Source: a virus
DNA: 64,000 nt
Virus record (IMG/VR): IMGVR_UViG_3300035150_000164
Span: 1-64,000 of that record
Strand: one strand, 5' to 3'
Positions 25,330-34,771 of this stretch are shown here, one piece after another. The notes beneath the pieces are model-generated. The model had not been told where the DNA came from and did no database searches. It was given only the letters and a program-made list of their open reading frames with translations. Each line of letters begins with the position of its first letter. Within the stretch, counting starts at the first letter, position 1. A program made the position numbers and the translations under genes.

Positions 25330-28122
25330 CTACCCCTCTGAAGATAAAACTTTTTGACTAAAACGAAATACAAGAAATTCTGCTGGTTTGTTCGTAGCGA
25401 CACCAACATCACAGAAAACGATACCCTGATCTACAGTATTCTGTGGATTGTTAGTCCTATCACAAATGACAAAATATGATTCTGAAGGAGTTGTACCCGC
25501 AAATACTCCAGCCTGATGTTGACCAAGTAAAAACGAACTCACTTGATTTCTAATTCTGTTCCATAATGCAGGTCCATTATTTCTAAACAGGTGAACATGA
25601 GTAGAATTAAACACTGACTTCTCAACAAACATAAGAGTACGTCTCATCTGGATATACGGAAATTCTCCTCCAGATGCATCAAGAGTACGCGCACCCCAAA
25701 CAACCCTTCCAGTGTGAGGCCACTGTACTAAAGCATTAATCTTATCTGTCTTGTAAACTATCCCAACCTGTTCAGGAGTCAAATCCAACTCAAGACCAGT
25801 AGACCAAGCTAAATTTCCTTTCCCCATACCAGCTGGAGCTTCACCAACATTGTTATCATTGTCTGTCCTAGCATATACCCCAGCAACATGACCACCACAA
25901 GGTATATCCAGATTAACTCCACTTACTGGATCCAAAACCTTAACATGAGGATAATACAAAGCTGCATAACTAGACATTTTGTTAAGAGTAAATTTCTTCC
26001 AGTTTACAGCTTCCTGATATGTTAACCCATGAGGAACTGTCAAAAGAACGAACTTGTCTTTCATCAATTCAGCATAATCAACTAAAGCAGCTCCAACCGT
26101 TGAATCTGTCTGGAAATCAGCGGCTACCAGTTGCATAAGAGCATCCACTTTTCCAAACGCATAAATACCAGCCTGGTCAATAGCAAGAGAAGCATCAATA
26201 ATATCAGTACTTGATACCGCTGTACCATCTGTTCCTCCTGCCAAAACAGAAGATACAGAAGTAGCAGGATTCATATAGTAACTAGCCGTTTGAATATAAG
26301 CACCAGCAGGTCCTGCACCTGGATTTCCAGAAATAGCCCAAGTAAGATTGACAACTCCAGTTGTATAGCTTACTGTATTAACCCCGACTGAATTCAAGCT
26401 AAATTTTTGCGGATATCCAGTAGCCTGAGTATCAGATATAGACATATTCCCATTTGCATCATCCTCAAGTGCAATCGCTGTAGCATAAATACAACCAAAT
26501 GTAATATCGCTACTAGCAACCGCAGTATCTGAAGACCATGCTGTTACATCCTGTAACGTAAGAGTGTTAGCAGGTGTACCTGTAATCCCTGTAATCTGCC
26601 CAGTAGTATAATCAATAGTAGCACAAGACCCAGCAACACCGTCCCACAGATTACCATCGCCATCATCAATAATATGGACCGCTCCAGCTCCAGTAAGAGT
26701 CATATCAATCGTAACAGACCCTGGAACAATCGCAGCAGGAACAGATGTGCTACCAGGTGAAACAATTGATTCTTCTCCACCTGCATCTGCTGTAGCCGTT
26801 CCTATCTTAACTACAGGCTCTATAACTGCATAAATGTCACCCGTTGTCCAAGCAACAGGAGTAGCTGTCAAAACACCTGTAATACTAGTTGTGTCATTGG
26901 CAGTAATAATCGCAGATGCTCCACCTGTGATATTCACTACAATCTTACCTACCAATCCATTTGTCGTACCAAAATCAGCAGTAGAATCTGTAAGAACAGC
27001 ATTGTCAGCAGTAGCCGTACCTGTAAACGAAACCAAACCATCCGCCATCTGAAAATCCATACCAAGTGTCATCTCAAACGGTGCATTAGCAAGAGTATAC
27101 TCCCACGCCTTTGTAGCTCCATCGTAAGCCACTGGAGGCGTCGAAGTACTTCCCTGTGGTCTCTGTGTAGCAGTAACAGATTCGTCCGTTACAGCAGTTC
27201 CCTGAAGTGTAGGTGGATTAATCCCGTTTCCATAATCAACTACTTCTATCAGATCAGAACCAGAACCATCAGCGTTAATAACAGTAGCAACATACGATGG
27301 AGATGTAGAATCATCAAATACTAAATCTGCCCATGTCTCTACTGTCGCCCAAGATCTATTTAAAGCATCTTGGTTTACATCCTCGTCAACAATAACTGTA
27401 AACCTTGACCAACTAGCTGTTGCCTGAGTAAGATAGTCGTCGCTGCCCTGAATAATTCTTACCCTATAAAAATTACCAGCAGCACCAGGCCAAGCCATCT
27501 GAAATCTAAAAATAACATAATTATACGTAGCTAATATGTAATCTGTAGTTCCTGTAAATTGAGAAGGATCTGTTAGCTCTACATGTATCTCTCCAGTAGA
27601 TAAATCAATTGTACCAGTTCCTCCGGATGCAGACCCACCAGATGCAGTAGCATCTAAAGTAAGAACTCCATCGTCGTCAGAAACGAAAACATTAACTTCA
27701 GCTGGTGTTCCCGCATTAGAAAACGTCAAAGAAAACCCAGATGACAAAACTGGAGCATAGTCTAACTGCAAATCATATATTCCAGTAGGCTGTACAGTGT
27801 TGTCTACCTGTTCATCCTCTACAGATGCTGGAAAATCCCAATAAGCATCATCGGCATCATCGGCAGTAACACGCACAAAATACAAACGCTGTCCACCGTT
27901 AACAAAGAAGGCATATGCCTCATGAGCTGATATGCTATCTGCTGTGAAAGTACCAAATTTAGATGCCCATTCTGGAAAACTAGTAGAAATAATAGGTTCG
28001 TTAACAGGACCCTTGGTGCTAAACCCAATTAATCCCAAATTTGAAGTTGATACGCCAGTTATCGGACCAGGACCACTTGATACTTCTTGAATATATACTC
28101 CTGGATATGTGTAATCTGTCAT
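25330..28122 (-). CDS. Tail sheath protein
   Basis: 930 aa. The start TYPGVYIQEVSSGPGPI and the C-terminal third (CGGHVAGVYARTD, then NNVGEAPAGMGKG, then NPQNTVDQGIVFCDVGV, then PAEFLVFRFSQK) are typical contractile tail sheath sequence. Residues about 120-600 are a large Gly/Thr/Val-rich insertion, which makes it much longer than T4 gp18 (659 aa) and probably forms extra surface domains. One segment matches a domain in the gene at 16701. The sheath contracts to drive the tube through the host envelope. Confidence 0.93.
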   Translation of the reverse strand: MTDYTYPGVYIQEVSSGPGPITGVSTSNLGLIGFSTKGPVNEPIISTSFPEWASKFGTFTADSISAHEAYAFFVNGGQRLYFVRVTADDADDAYWDFPASVEDEQVDNTVQPTGIYDLQLDYAPVLSSGFSLTFSNAGTPAEVNVFVSDDDGVLTLDATASGGSASGGTGTIDLSTGEIHVELTDPSQFTGTTDYILATYNYVIFRFQMAWPGAAGNFYRVRIIQGSDDYLTQATASWSRFTVIVDEDVNQDALNRSWATVETWADLVFDDSTSPSYVATVINADGSGSDLIEVVDYGNGINPPTLQGTAVTDESVTATQRPQGSTSTPPVAYDGATKAWEYTLANAPFEMTLGMDFQMADGLVSFTGTATADNAVLTDSTADFGTTNGLVGKIVVNITGGASAIITANDTTSITGVLTATPVAWTTGDIYAVIEPVVKIGTATADAGGEESIVSPGSTSVPAAIVPGSVTIDMTLTGAGAVHIIDDGDGNLWDGVAGSCATIDYTTGQITGITGTPANTLTLQDVTAWSSDTAVASSDITFGCIYATAIALEDDANGNMSISDTQATGYPQKFSLNSVGVNTVSYTTGVVNLTWAISGNPGAGPAGAYIQTASYYMNPATSVSSVLAGGTDGTAVSSTDIIDASLAIDQAGIYAFGKVDALMQLVAADFQTDSTVGAALVDYAELMKDKFVLLTVPHGLTYQEAVNWKKFTLNKMSSYAALYYPHVKVLDPVSGVNLDIPCGGHVAGVYARTDNDNNVGEAPAGMGKGNLAWSTGLELDLTPEQVGIVYKTDKINALVQWPHTGRVVWGARTLDASGGEFPYIQMRRTLMFVEKSVFNSTHVHLFRNNGPALWNRIRNQVSSFLLGQHQAGVFAGTTPSESYFVICDRTNNPQNTVDQGIVFCDVGVATNKPAEFLVFRFSQKVLSSEG

Positions 28123-28155
28123 TTTAAAACTCTCCTGAAATGTTTTTCAAGCCGA

Positions 28156-28620
28156 TTAACGGCGTGTTCGTTTACCTTTCTTATTACTATCATCGTTCAA
28201 CACTCCAGCATCGTCAATCTCTTCCACTATTTCAACAGATTTTTTATCATCTTTTTTCTCCTTTTTAGGAGAATAATCATCACCTGTAACATTCAATTCG
28301 TGTTCTGTCATCTCCATTCCAACCTTTGATACTGGTGGCATATTGGATGACTTTGTAATACCCTTCTCTGCAAAAAATCTAGCAAGAGGACTCTTTCCAA
28401 TAGCCTCTTTTATGGTCTTATCAGGAATAGGATCATCACTAACTAAAGACATATTCTTAGGTTTTCCAGTTTTCCTGAGTTGACCTTTTCTGATCAAAGC
28501 TTTAACCTCAATCGTTTCCTCAAGAATCTCAACCTTAGAATGTGGTCTAACTGATTTCGAAAGCCCCCTCTTTACAGGTATAGGCCTTGCTGTCTTTCCT
28601 GAATAGTAATACCAAGCCAT
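28156..28620 (-). CDS. Hypothetical 154-aa protein upstream of the sheath
   Basis: N-terminus MAWYYYSGKTARPIPVKRG, then basic and Ser/Lys-rich with an acidic, disordered-looking C-terminus ending KRTRR. Genes at this place in other myoviruses are often conserved small structural proteins. Family not recognised. Confidence 0.65.
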   Translation of the reverse strand: MAWYYYSGKTARPIPVKRGLSKSVRPHSKVEILEETIEVKALIRKGQLRKTGKPKNMSLVSDDPIPDKTIKEAIGKSPLARFFAEKGITKSSNMPPVSKVGMEMTEHELNVTGDDYSPKKEKKDDKKSVEIVEEIDDAGVLNDDSNKKGKRTRR

Positions 28621-28628
28621 CTTTCCTC

Positions 28629-29315
28629 CTATTCTACACCCATACTTACTGTATTTCGCGGGTCAACCATCGCTGAAGAAACAACATCATCAAACGTATC
28701 AATCTCTGCTCTAACAGTAAATGAAAATGTATATGATTGTGTTCTATCGGCAATATCAGCTAACTCCGATGTATTTGAAATACCTGTTTCTCCAGCATCA
28801 TAATAACGTACATCTCCAAGAGAGTCCACAACTTTAAACTCAAACCAAGGAATTCTCATTACTCTCATAACATATCCAATCATCAAATTCTTTACCTGCC
28901 CTCTTCGGGCATAAACACTTAAATCATAAGATATGTCATAAGGATCTCCCCTCCTCTGCGTCTCATATTTACTCCACCCTGTCTCACCGGTAGGCAACGT
29001 AATAGGAATAGCATCATGAGAAGGACCTCTAGCAACTGTACCAGCATAAGGCTGCCTATCAAATGCTGGAGTCAACGAATTCTGCTTAAAAATAAATGAC
29101 GGTAATATATAATCTTGATAAGGATCTTCTGGTGTATCAAAAAAAACAGGTATCTTGTTCTGAAATCTAGCCATACCAGTATCTATACCATCAATATCAA
29201 CCACATACTGAGCCCTAATTCCACCGTCTATAGTATAAGTAATCACCTCTGCACCAAGCGTAAGAAAACACCCAAGATCCCAATCCCGAATGCTTAAAGT
29301 TCCAAGTACAGTCAT
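28629..29315 (-). CDS. Hypothetical 228-aa neck/tail completion protein
   Basis: Mixed alpha/beta with a beta-rich C-terminus (YTFSFTVRAEIDTFDDV). The segment YDISYDLSVYARRGQVKNL fits neck or tail-terminator proteins that cap the tube. A palindrome copy ends 13 nt before its ATG. Assignment rests on place between neck and sheath genes. Confidence 0.6.
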   Translation of the reverse strand: MTVLGTLSIRDWDLGCFLTLGAEVITYTIDGGIRAQYVVDIDGIDTGMARFQNKIPVFFDTPEDPYQDYILPSFIFKQNSLTPAFDRQPYAGTVARGPSHDAIPITLPTGETGWSKYETQRRGDPYDISYDLSVYARRGQVKNLMIGYVMRVMRIPWFEFKVVDSLGDVRYYDAGETGISNTSELADIADRTQSYTFSFTVRAEIDTFDDVVSSAMVDPRNTVSMGVE

Positions 29316-29328
29316 CTAAATCTCAACA

Positions 29329-29342
29329 CGAACTTAAGTTCG
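29329..29342. repeat. 14-bp palindrome copy 4 (perfect, centre TA)
   Basis: CGAACTTAAGTTCG, between the stop at 29355 and the ATG at 29315. Confidence 0.95.
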
Positions 29343-29354
29343 CATATATTCATA

Positions 29355-29594
29355 TTACTCTTCACCATCTCCACTGTCTTCATCATCTTCGTCTTGTTGC
29401 AGTACTTCATCTCCGCAATCAATATCACAAAGATCTGCATCAGCCATCTGATTAATAAAATCGTAGGCTCGCTCTGCATCTTCTCGACTTCTCTCCAACG
29501 ATCTGTATAACAACTTATTCTCAATGCTACCAAGTGTATTATTCAGATCATCTAGTCTATCATTGTCCTTGTTTCCATCTTTCATCTTTTTCAT
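29355..29594 (-). CDS. Hypothetical 79-aa acidic protein
   Basis: Helical with a strongly acidic C-terminus (DEDDEDSGDGEE). Two Cys near residue 56. Ribosome site AAAGGA upstream of the ATG. Unknown role in the head-tail region. Confidence 0.6.
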   Translation of the reverse strand: MKKMKDGNKDNDRLDDLNNTLGSIENKLLYRSLERSREDAERAYDFINQMADADLCDIDCGDEVLQQDEDDEDSGDGEE

Positions 29595-29603
29595 CCTTTC
29601 AAA

Positions 29604-30446
29604 TCATTTTAAAAATGGAGCGATCTCCTTTGAAAACCCGTATCCGTCTTTTATTACGGATGATCCAATTTTATCATACTTTGGTAAATTAAATATATTT
29701 TTATTTCCAGTCTCTATGTATTTAATTACCTTAAACATGCATTCTTTCGCATATTTCTTTGTGTCCTTAAAAGCTGGTCTCCAGTGAGGATCCTGTTTCT
29801 GACCATCTAAACCAAGTTCTTTCCTCAACACGTTATATCCTAAATCAACATGAGACATCAAACCAATACCATGCTCCGTATACCCTACATGTGGTGATTT
29901 TGCTCCCGCTTTAGATAAGTCAAGTTCTATTTTTGACCTCTGTCTAAATAATCGCTCTGATAATTCCTTTAATTCATCATCTCTCGCCAACCTAGATATT
30001 ACCTTTGACTGATTATTCTCAACTTTTACAGGCACCATATCAGCAGGCCAAGGTCCATATCTCATCAAAATAGATACCCATTTAGGAGATCCGTTATGTG
30101 GCTTAAAATAAAGTACCGTTCTACCCTTGTCATCTGAAGTTATCTCTGCCTTTTCACCATTTAAATATATAGCGATAACATCCTCATCTTCACCCTCTTC
30201 AAGCAATCCAACCCTAAGATCCTCAGCATACTTCCTCTTCTTACCACCTATCTCTATATCTGGAGCTCTCTTCTTAATCTCTTCATACATGTAATTACCA
30301 ACATCCAATAAAAAAAACAACCTAGCCTCTTCAAACCTCTTAGGCCACTCGTTTTCAATATCATGCATCAGTTTTATCGTCTTTTTATCAAAACCAACTT
30401 GAATTATTGTAGATGAATCTCTAGTTGATTTTAATGGCTTCCTCAT
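29604..30446 (-). CDS. Hypothetical 280-aa head-tail region protein
   Basis: Mixed alpha/beta; includes a segment with HNGSPKWVSILMRYGPWP and a basic C-terminus. It overlaps the 91-aa gene by 4 nt. Size and place fit a minor neck or tail completion protein (HK97 gp10-like proteins are similar in layout), but I see no diagnostic motif. Confidence 0.6.
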   Translation of the reverse strand: MRKPLKSTRDSSTIIQVGFDKKTIKLMHDIENEWPKRFEEARLFFLLDVGNYMYEEIKKRAPDIEIGGKKRKYAEDLRVGLLEEGEDEDVIAIYLNGEKAEITSDDKGRTVLYFKPHNGSPKWVSILMRYGPWPADMVPVKVENNQSKVISRLARDDELKELSERLFRQRSKIELDLSKAGAKSPHVGYTEHGIGLMSHVDLGYNVLRKELGLDGQKQDPHWRPAFKDTKKYAKECMFKVIKYIETGNKNIFNLPKYDKIGSSVIKDGYGFSKEIAPFLK

Positions 30447-30715
30447 TCAATATTCAACGCCTTCATAATATCATGCATCGCGTCAACCAAATCTTCTGAA
30501 GCATCCCTGAATTTCCTATGCGCCATATCAAGTTTTCTTGTCGAATCCCCACCAGCATTACTAGCTTTAAGATCTTTCAAAAAATGAAAAATCTCGGTGT
30601 CTAAATCAGCTGTTTTCTTCACTTTATCTTTTATAGAAACCCACGCTTTCTTTACCCTTTCGAGTTTCTTAAAGTCAATATTAAAATTCTCCATCTTTTC
30701 AATCAATTCACGCAT
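30443..30715 (-). CDS. Hypothetical 90-aa helical protein
   Basis: The ATG at 30715 is chosen because AAGGAG lies 8 nt upstream; an in-frame GTG at 30724 touches that site. All-helical, basic then acidic (LERVKKAWVSIKDKVKK). A palindrome copy ends 17 nt before the start. Confidence 0.6.
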   Translation of the reverse strand: MRELIEKMENFNIDFKKLERVKKAWVSIKDKVKKTADLDTEIFHFLKDLKASNAGGDSTRKLDMAHRKFRDASEDLVDAMHDIMKALNIE

Positions 30716-30732
30716 TTTTCTCACTCCTTATA

Positions 30733-30746
30733 CGAACTTGAGTTCG
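30733..30746. repeat. 14-bp palindrome copy 5 (centre TG)
   Basis: CGAACTTGAGTTCG, 2 nt after the stop of the membrane-protein gene (30749). Confidence 0.95.
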
Positions 30747-30748
30747 CA

Positions 30749-31273
30749 TCACTTCCCACGTCTCTTTGGATTCGGAACCCTAACAATCTCTAACTCCTCA
30801 CGAAGCATTCTTCTTATTTCTTTCATGTCTTCCTTGCTACCTGCCTTGCTATCAGACTTCATCTCAACCAGTCTACCCTCCATCCGCTCGTTTGAAGTCT
30901 TTAGTTGACTTACATCAATCTCAATATTCTGTACGCTCTGCTCAACTGTATCCGTCTTCGTTGATGCACGCACCATATAAGCAGCCCCAGATACAATAGC
31001 CATAACTATTGCAATAATCCCTCCAAGTTTAACCGTCTTCCATTTGTTAAGCGATGATTTTATCTCTCTTATACCACCCTCTATACCCTCTATACTCTGA
31101 GACATAGTAGCGATATTAACTCTTTGAATACATGGATGAGGCTTTTTTAACTCAGAAATCTCAACATCAACAACATCTTTATCTTTCTTCTTTTCCAACT
31201 TACTATTCATCCTATCCTCCAGGTCCTTTATCCTAGCATGAAGCGCTTTTATATCACTATCCTTTGGTGGCAT
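30749..31273 (-). CDS. Single-span membrane protein with coiled coils, 174 aa
   Basis: A hydrophobic segment (LGGIIAIVMAIVSGAAYMV, about residues 86-104) separates a basic N-terminal coiled coil from a C-terminal coiled coil (VEQSVQNIEIDVSQL ...). The ATG at 31273 has AAGG 7 nt upstream. Such proteins can be inner-membrane spanin subunits or virion proteins; no lysis gene adjoins it, so the role is open. Confidence 0.6.
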   Translation of the reverse strand: MPPKDSDIKALHARIKDLEDRMNSKLEKKKDKDVVDVEISELKKPHPCIQRVNIATMSQSIEGIEGGIREIKSSLNKWKTVKLGGIIAIVMAIVSGAAYMVRASTKTDTVEQSVQNIEIDVSQLKTSNERMEGRLVEMKSDSKAGSKEDMKEIRRMLREELEIVRVPNPKRRGK

Positions 31274-31300
31274 AGCCACACCTTAATCCCCCTACCCAAC

Positions 31301-31702
31301 TTATGCATCAAAATTAGTAACTGTTTCCTTTATATTAAACTTTGATGGCCCTGCAGCCTGCACTCGCTTCCCACCAACTTCTACAACTAAATCATACCAA
31401 TAATTACCTTCAGTACCTACTGTATCTGAAGGAACAAAATATACCTCAAGAATACCAGATTCAGCATCTGTAATTAATATCTGTGTGTCGTCTCCACCAG
31501 CTGCTAAATTTTCTTTTGTTACAATAGCATTCTCATCCAAATCATCAGGTGTCGTCTTTACAGTTAACCAAACAGAAGCTCCAGTTAAAACAAATGGAAT
31601 ACTAACACCTGAAGATAATGTAGTAAGTGTAAACCTAACAGTATAATCCCTACCAGAAAATAACGAAATAGACCCAACAGTTATACATGTAGAACAACTC
31701 AT
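31301..31702 (-). CDS. Beta-rich virion protein, BppU-like layout
   Basis: 133 aa. Early CSTC, then alternating strands (RDYTVRFTLTTL, VWLTVKTTPDDLDENAIV, YWYDLVVEVGGKRVQ). This order of strands, with ITDAESGILEVYF in the middle, resembles the N-terminal domain of baseplate upper proteins (BppU). Fold assignment by eye only. It overlaps the next gene start by 1 nt. Confidence 0.55.
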   Translation of the reverse strand: MSCSTCITVGSISLFSGRDYTVRFTLTTLSSGVSIPFVLTGASVWLTVKTTPDDLDENAIVTKENLAAGGDDTQILITDAESGILEVYFVPSDTVGTEGNYWYDLVVEVGGKRVQAAGPSKFNIKETVTNFDA

Positions 31703-31890
31703 TAGATTTCTATTCCTATTCCTATTGATTCTTCTACATAACTGTAAACATCACATGACATCTCTATATCGTAATTCATATCCAAATCATAATCTACTAC
31801 TGCTTCGATACTAACATCATTTTCTATACCAATAACAATAGTCGATAATTCTTCTACAGTAGATTCCACTAGTATAATATTGTCAGTCAT
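31702..31890 (-). CDS. Hypothetical 62-aa acidic protein
   Basis: Very acidic and Ile/Val-rich (VEELSTIVIGIENDVSIEAVVD), no Lys in most of its length. Overlaps both neighbours (8 nt and 1 nt). Function unknown; possible structural or assembly peptide. Confidence 0.5.
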   Translation of the reverse strand: MTDNIILVESTVEELSTIVIGIENDVSIEAVVDYDLDMNYDIEMSCDVYSYVEESIGIGIEI

Positions 31891-32260
31891 ATTGTCGCTC
31901 CATAACAGGAACCACTATCTCTTTAACAATTATTCCCTTTTTACCAGACAATATATCTCGCAACCTATCCAAACATGTCTTTCTGCTTGGTCCAATCCTG
32001 TTACATACCCCTATCATACTGCCACCTATATCAACACCTGACGTAGCTTCCCTTCCACAAATAAAGCAATAATTATTCAACCTGTTCTTAAAAGGACCTT
32101 TGTATAATGGAAATCCTTTACCACTTGCCGGACCTCCACAATCTTTTCCACATCCTATGGTACTACCTATGTCCATAGCACAATGCCAATGCTCACACCA
32201 TGCACAAACAAAATTTAAACCAGTACTCATTTCTCTTGCAGCCCTTTCAGCTTTTATCAT
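31883..32260 (-). CDS. Cys-rich zinc-binding protein, 125 aa
   Basis: CAWC-x2-HWHC near residues 19-26, CGKDC near 37-41, CFIC near 65-68 and two further Cys suggest two zinc sites. The start ATG at 32260 has AGGA upstream and overlaps the stop of the preceding gene. Several such small zinc proteins occur in this window; function unknown. Confidence 0.62.
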   Translation of the reverse strand: MIKAERAAREMSTGLNFVCAWCEHWHCAMDIGSTIGCGKDCGGPASGKGFPLYKGPFKNRLNNYCFICGREATSGVDIGGSMIGVCNRIGPSRKTCLDRLRDILSGKKGIIVKEIVVPVMERQYD

Positions 32261-32505
32261 CTCTTCTTCCTCGGAAATATTTTAACCAAATCCCTACTAG
32301 TTACCTCTACTGCTCCAAAACCTACAGCCAAAGATCTTTTTTGTTTGCAAATATCATAATGAGGCAATCTCTCCTTATTCTGAAACCAACGCCTTTTAAT
32401 ACCTATTTTATCTGCCATGTCATGTAACTCTTCAATTGAATCAGCCGCCATATGACACATAATCATCCTTCCAAATTTGTGCTCTGCATCATCAACATAA
32501 ACCAT
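32257..32505 (-). CDS. DUF4031-family protein
   Basis: 82 aa from ATG 32505, which overlaps the TGA of the upstream gene (TGATG). MVYVDDAEHKFGRMIMCHMAA, then LHDMADKIGIKRRWFQ and HYDICKQKRSLAVGFGAV are the conserved parts of DUF4031, a small family of unknown function found in phages and bacteria. A longer frame to 32565 exists but lacks a ribosome site. Confidence 0.72.
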   Translation of the reverse strand: MVYVDDAEHKFGRMIMCHMAADSIEELHDMADKIGIKRRWFQNKERLPHYDICKQKRSLAVGFGAVEVTSRDLVKIFPRKKR

Positions 32506-33089
32506 CACAAATTTACCTTTCTGTCTGGTGTAAATTGCGTACGCTTCTTGAGTTCCAATCTCCATCCTACAGTAACTGCCGTCCCCCTAATATTCCCTGA
32601 CCTTCCTGCCTTCACAACATCCCACCACTCCAAAAACCCATAACAAACATCACCCTCTTTAGGCGTCCTATCTATAATACATGCTACTGTAGTTCCAAGA
32701 TCATCCGTGTAACATTCCCAGTGAAAATCAGCAATCACCAATATGGCATCGTATTCTACGATCTTTCCCTCTGGTCTAACCATCGGATTTCTATTCTCTG
32801 CTTCCACATACTCAAAAGCACATGGAATCGTTAAATAACCGTCTCCAGCCGCTATATCTGGACAAAAATTCCAAGATAAATCATGCGTCTGTGGTGTTCC
32901 TGCCGAGGAACTACCTCCATACAACGGGTCGTTATCCGGCTCACCATACATAGCATCTACATTAGTCCCCCTATTCAAACTATAGTACTCTACTGTAACT
33001 CCAGATTTTTCAATACGCTCTGCCTCAAGTTGCTTTAAATACTCAGCATCTTGAGAACCGTAAATACCACCTGTTCCTTGACATCCCAT
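32505..33089 (-). CDS. Hypothetical 194-aa head-tail joining protein
   Basis: Begins MGCQGTGGIYGSQDAEYLKQL and includes YYSLNRGTNVDAMYGEP, a wording seen in small head-tail joining or completion proteins; the rest is beta-rich with YDAILVIADFHWE. A palindrome copy ends 16 nt before the ATG. Tentative. Confidence 0.55.
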   Translation of the reverse strand: MGCQGTGGIYGSQDAEYLKQLEAERIEKSGVTVEYYSLNRGTNVDAMYGEPDNDPLYGGSSSAGTPQTHDLSWNFCPDIAAGDGYLTIPCAFEYVEAENRNPMVRPEGKIVEYDAILVIADFHWECYTDDLGTTVACIIDRTPKEGDVCYGFLEWWDVVKAGRSGNIRGTAVTVGWRLELKKRTQFTPDRKVNL

Positions 33090-33105
33090 CTGTATTCTAA
33101 CCTAG

Positions 33106-33119
33106 CGAACTTGAGTTCG
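33106..33119. repeat. 14-bp palindrome copy 6 (centre TG)
   Basis: CGAACTTGAGTTCG, 3 nt after the stop at 33123 and 16 nt before the ATG at 33089. Confidence 0.95.
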
Positions 33120-33122
33120 CGT

Positions 33123-33986
33123 CTACATATTCTTGTATAACTCTTTTAACTCCAACAAATACGAAACATCACCCATAGAGAGATCTTCACCCCTCTTCTT
33201 CTTACTTAACGCTTCTGCTACCCGAAAACCTGCTCCCTTATTACCATCCCAGCACCTAACATCTTTACCCTTCGCCCTCGCCGCACGCCCACAAGGATGT
33301 TTTGTGCTACCGTACTTCCCCAATATCCCCTTCTTATCAGCCGTCTTGCCCTTCCCAGTAAATTTCAACTTCCTCTTCCCAATCGCCCAAGAACCACCTC
33401 CTTTAGAAGCATGGTTTTCTACACCAGCAAATTTTCCTGTATCCCTATCGTGAAAAGGATTACCCATCCCTTTCTTTCTCTTTGGTGCTCCTGAAGTCTT
33501 GTTTCTCGTCTCAGTCAAAATATCCGTAAGTTCTCCTATAAAAGACTCAAACGATTCCTCATCCTCGTCTTCTGAAAACTCCATCTGATCCTCATAAGCC
33601 AACATAGCAGCCTGCAACATCTCAGGCTTCGTAATCGCAACATGAGGCATAAATGCTACAGAATATTGACCTTCAATGTCCCGAAATACAATCTCTCCTG
33701 GCTCTAAAAACTTAGACTCCGTCATGAAATCGTACAAGGTCAAAGCATCCTGTTTCTCTTCAAAAAAGAACACAATCTCACTATCGCTATCTTTACCCTG
33801 ATAAGGTACTAACGGCCTACCTGCCATAGGATCGTTATACGATCTCAACTCCCTAGTTACAGATACTGCTGCTTCCTCAAGACACCTATTGTCATCCTCT
33901 ATTCCGTTGAATCTTATAGCCTTTTTATCTAATTCAGATATTGATCTTCTAGCCATATCTAAAAATTTCATAATATCATTTTCCAT
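33123..33986 (-). CDS. Hypothetical 287-aa protein with basic C-terminal domain
   Basis: N-terminal half acidic and globular (residues 1-160, ending in an E/D-rich stretch). Residues about 165-250 are Gly/Lys-rich and include GKFAGVENHASKGGGSWAIG and CGRAARAKGKDVRCWDG. This pattern is reminiscent of DNA- or capsid-binding tails. CGGAG ribosome site upstream. No family recognised. Confidence 0.6.
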   Translation of the reverse strand: MENDIMKFLDMARRSISELDKKAIRFNGIEDDNRCLEEAAVSVTRELRSYNDPMAGRPLVPYQGKDSDSEIVFFFEEKQDALTLYDFMTESKFLEPGEIVFRDIEGQYSVAFMPHVAITKPEMLQAAMLAYEDQMEFSEDEDEESFESFIGELTDILTETRNKTSGAPKRKKGMGNPFHDRDTGKFAGVENHASKGGGSWAIGKRKLKFTGKGKTADKKGILGKYGSTKHPCGRAARAKGKDVRCWDGNKGAGFRVAEALSKKKRGEDLSMGDVSYLLELKELYKNM

Positions 33987-34000
33987 CTTACTCTCCGTAA

Positions 34001-34014
34001 CGAACTTGAGTTCG
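34001..34014. repeat. 14-bp palindrome copy 7 (centre TG)
   Basis: CGAACTTGAGTTCG, 5 nt after the stop at 34020, 14 nt before the ATG at 33986. Confidence 0.95.
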
Positions 34015-34019
34015 CATCC

Positions 34020-34769
34020 TTATCCTGTAAAAATGATCGTCGGCCTTTGTAATTTTTCCATCTTCTCTTCAACGGATATTTCCATAGCCTCCGCATTCGC
34101 CCACAATGTCTCCCCGTCCATGGTAAACGTACCCGTTGCACTCGGCAGATCAGAATACTTCGTCCTTATAACAGACAAAGTCTTCATCGCCTGTGCCAAT
34201 GCATATCTCCTAAACTGATTCCATTCATATGTTCTCATCTTAGTAAAATCAAAACACCTCGATATATATACTACCTTAATAGTCCTAGTATCGCTATTTC
34301 TAGGTGAAATAACCAACACTTTCCTGCTGTCATCCCACTCCCAATCTCTATCTCCAGACATTATTCTATTTGCATCTTCTCGATACATCATAAACTGGTT
34401 TATAGCACTATATCCACCTTCTCTGCTATATACCCATTGGTATGGATTAATCTGGACATCAGCCCATCCAAATACATCGTTAAAACTATCACCTTGTGAA
34501 TCAAAATAAACGTCTACTACACTGTCTACATCTGTACCAATATCAGTATCAGCATACTCTCTTTTTTCATCTGTTATAGTAAGATCAACTGACTTTATAT
34601 TTTCAACCCATTGCATCCAATATTCTTGGGCATCAGTTATAGCGTCCTCCAACTGCTCGTCTGTAAGTTCTAATCCTATAACGTCGCATCCTAGTTTTCT
34701 AGAAATCCAAGTCTTCAACTTCGCTATTGCAGTATCATCAGCCCAATCTTTTCCGCAACTTACTGCCAT
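34020..34769 (-). CDS. Neck/head completion protein (gp13-like layout)
   Basis: 249 aa. LTDEQLEDAITDAQEYWMQW near residue 37 is the usual start of head-tail connector proteins, and the middle strands (RTIKVVYISRCFDF) and C-terminal helices fit T4 gp13-type neck proteins that seal the portal after packaging. It lies two genes from the major capsid gene. Assignment tentative. Confidence 0.6.
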   Translation of the reverse strand: MAVSCGKDWADDTAIAKLKTWISRKLGCDVIGLELTDEQLEDAITDAQEYWMQWVENIKSVDLTITDEKREYADTDIGTDVDSVVDVYFDSQGDSFNDVFGWADVQINPYQWVYSREGGYSAINQFMMYREDANRIMSGDRDWEWDDSRKVLVISPRNSDTRTIKVVYISRCFDFTKMRTYEWNQFRRYALAQAMKTLSVIRTKYSDLPSATGTFTMDGETLWANAEAMEISVEEKMEKLQRPTIIFTG

Positions 34770-34771
34770 AT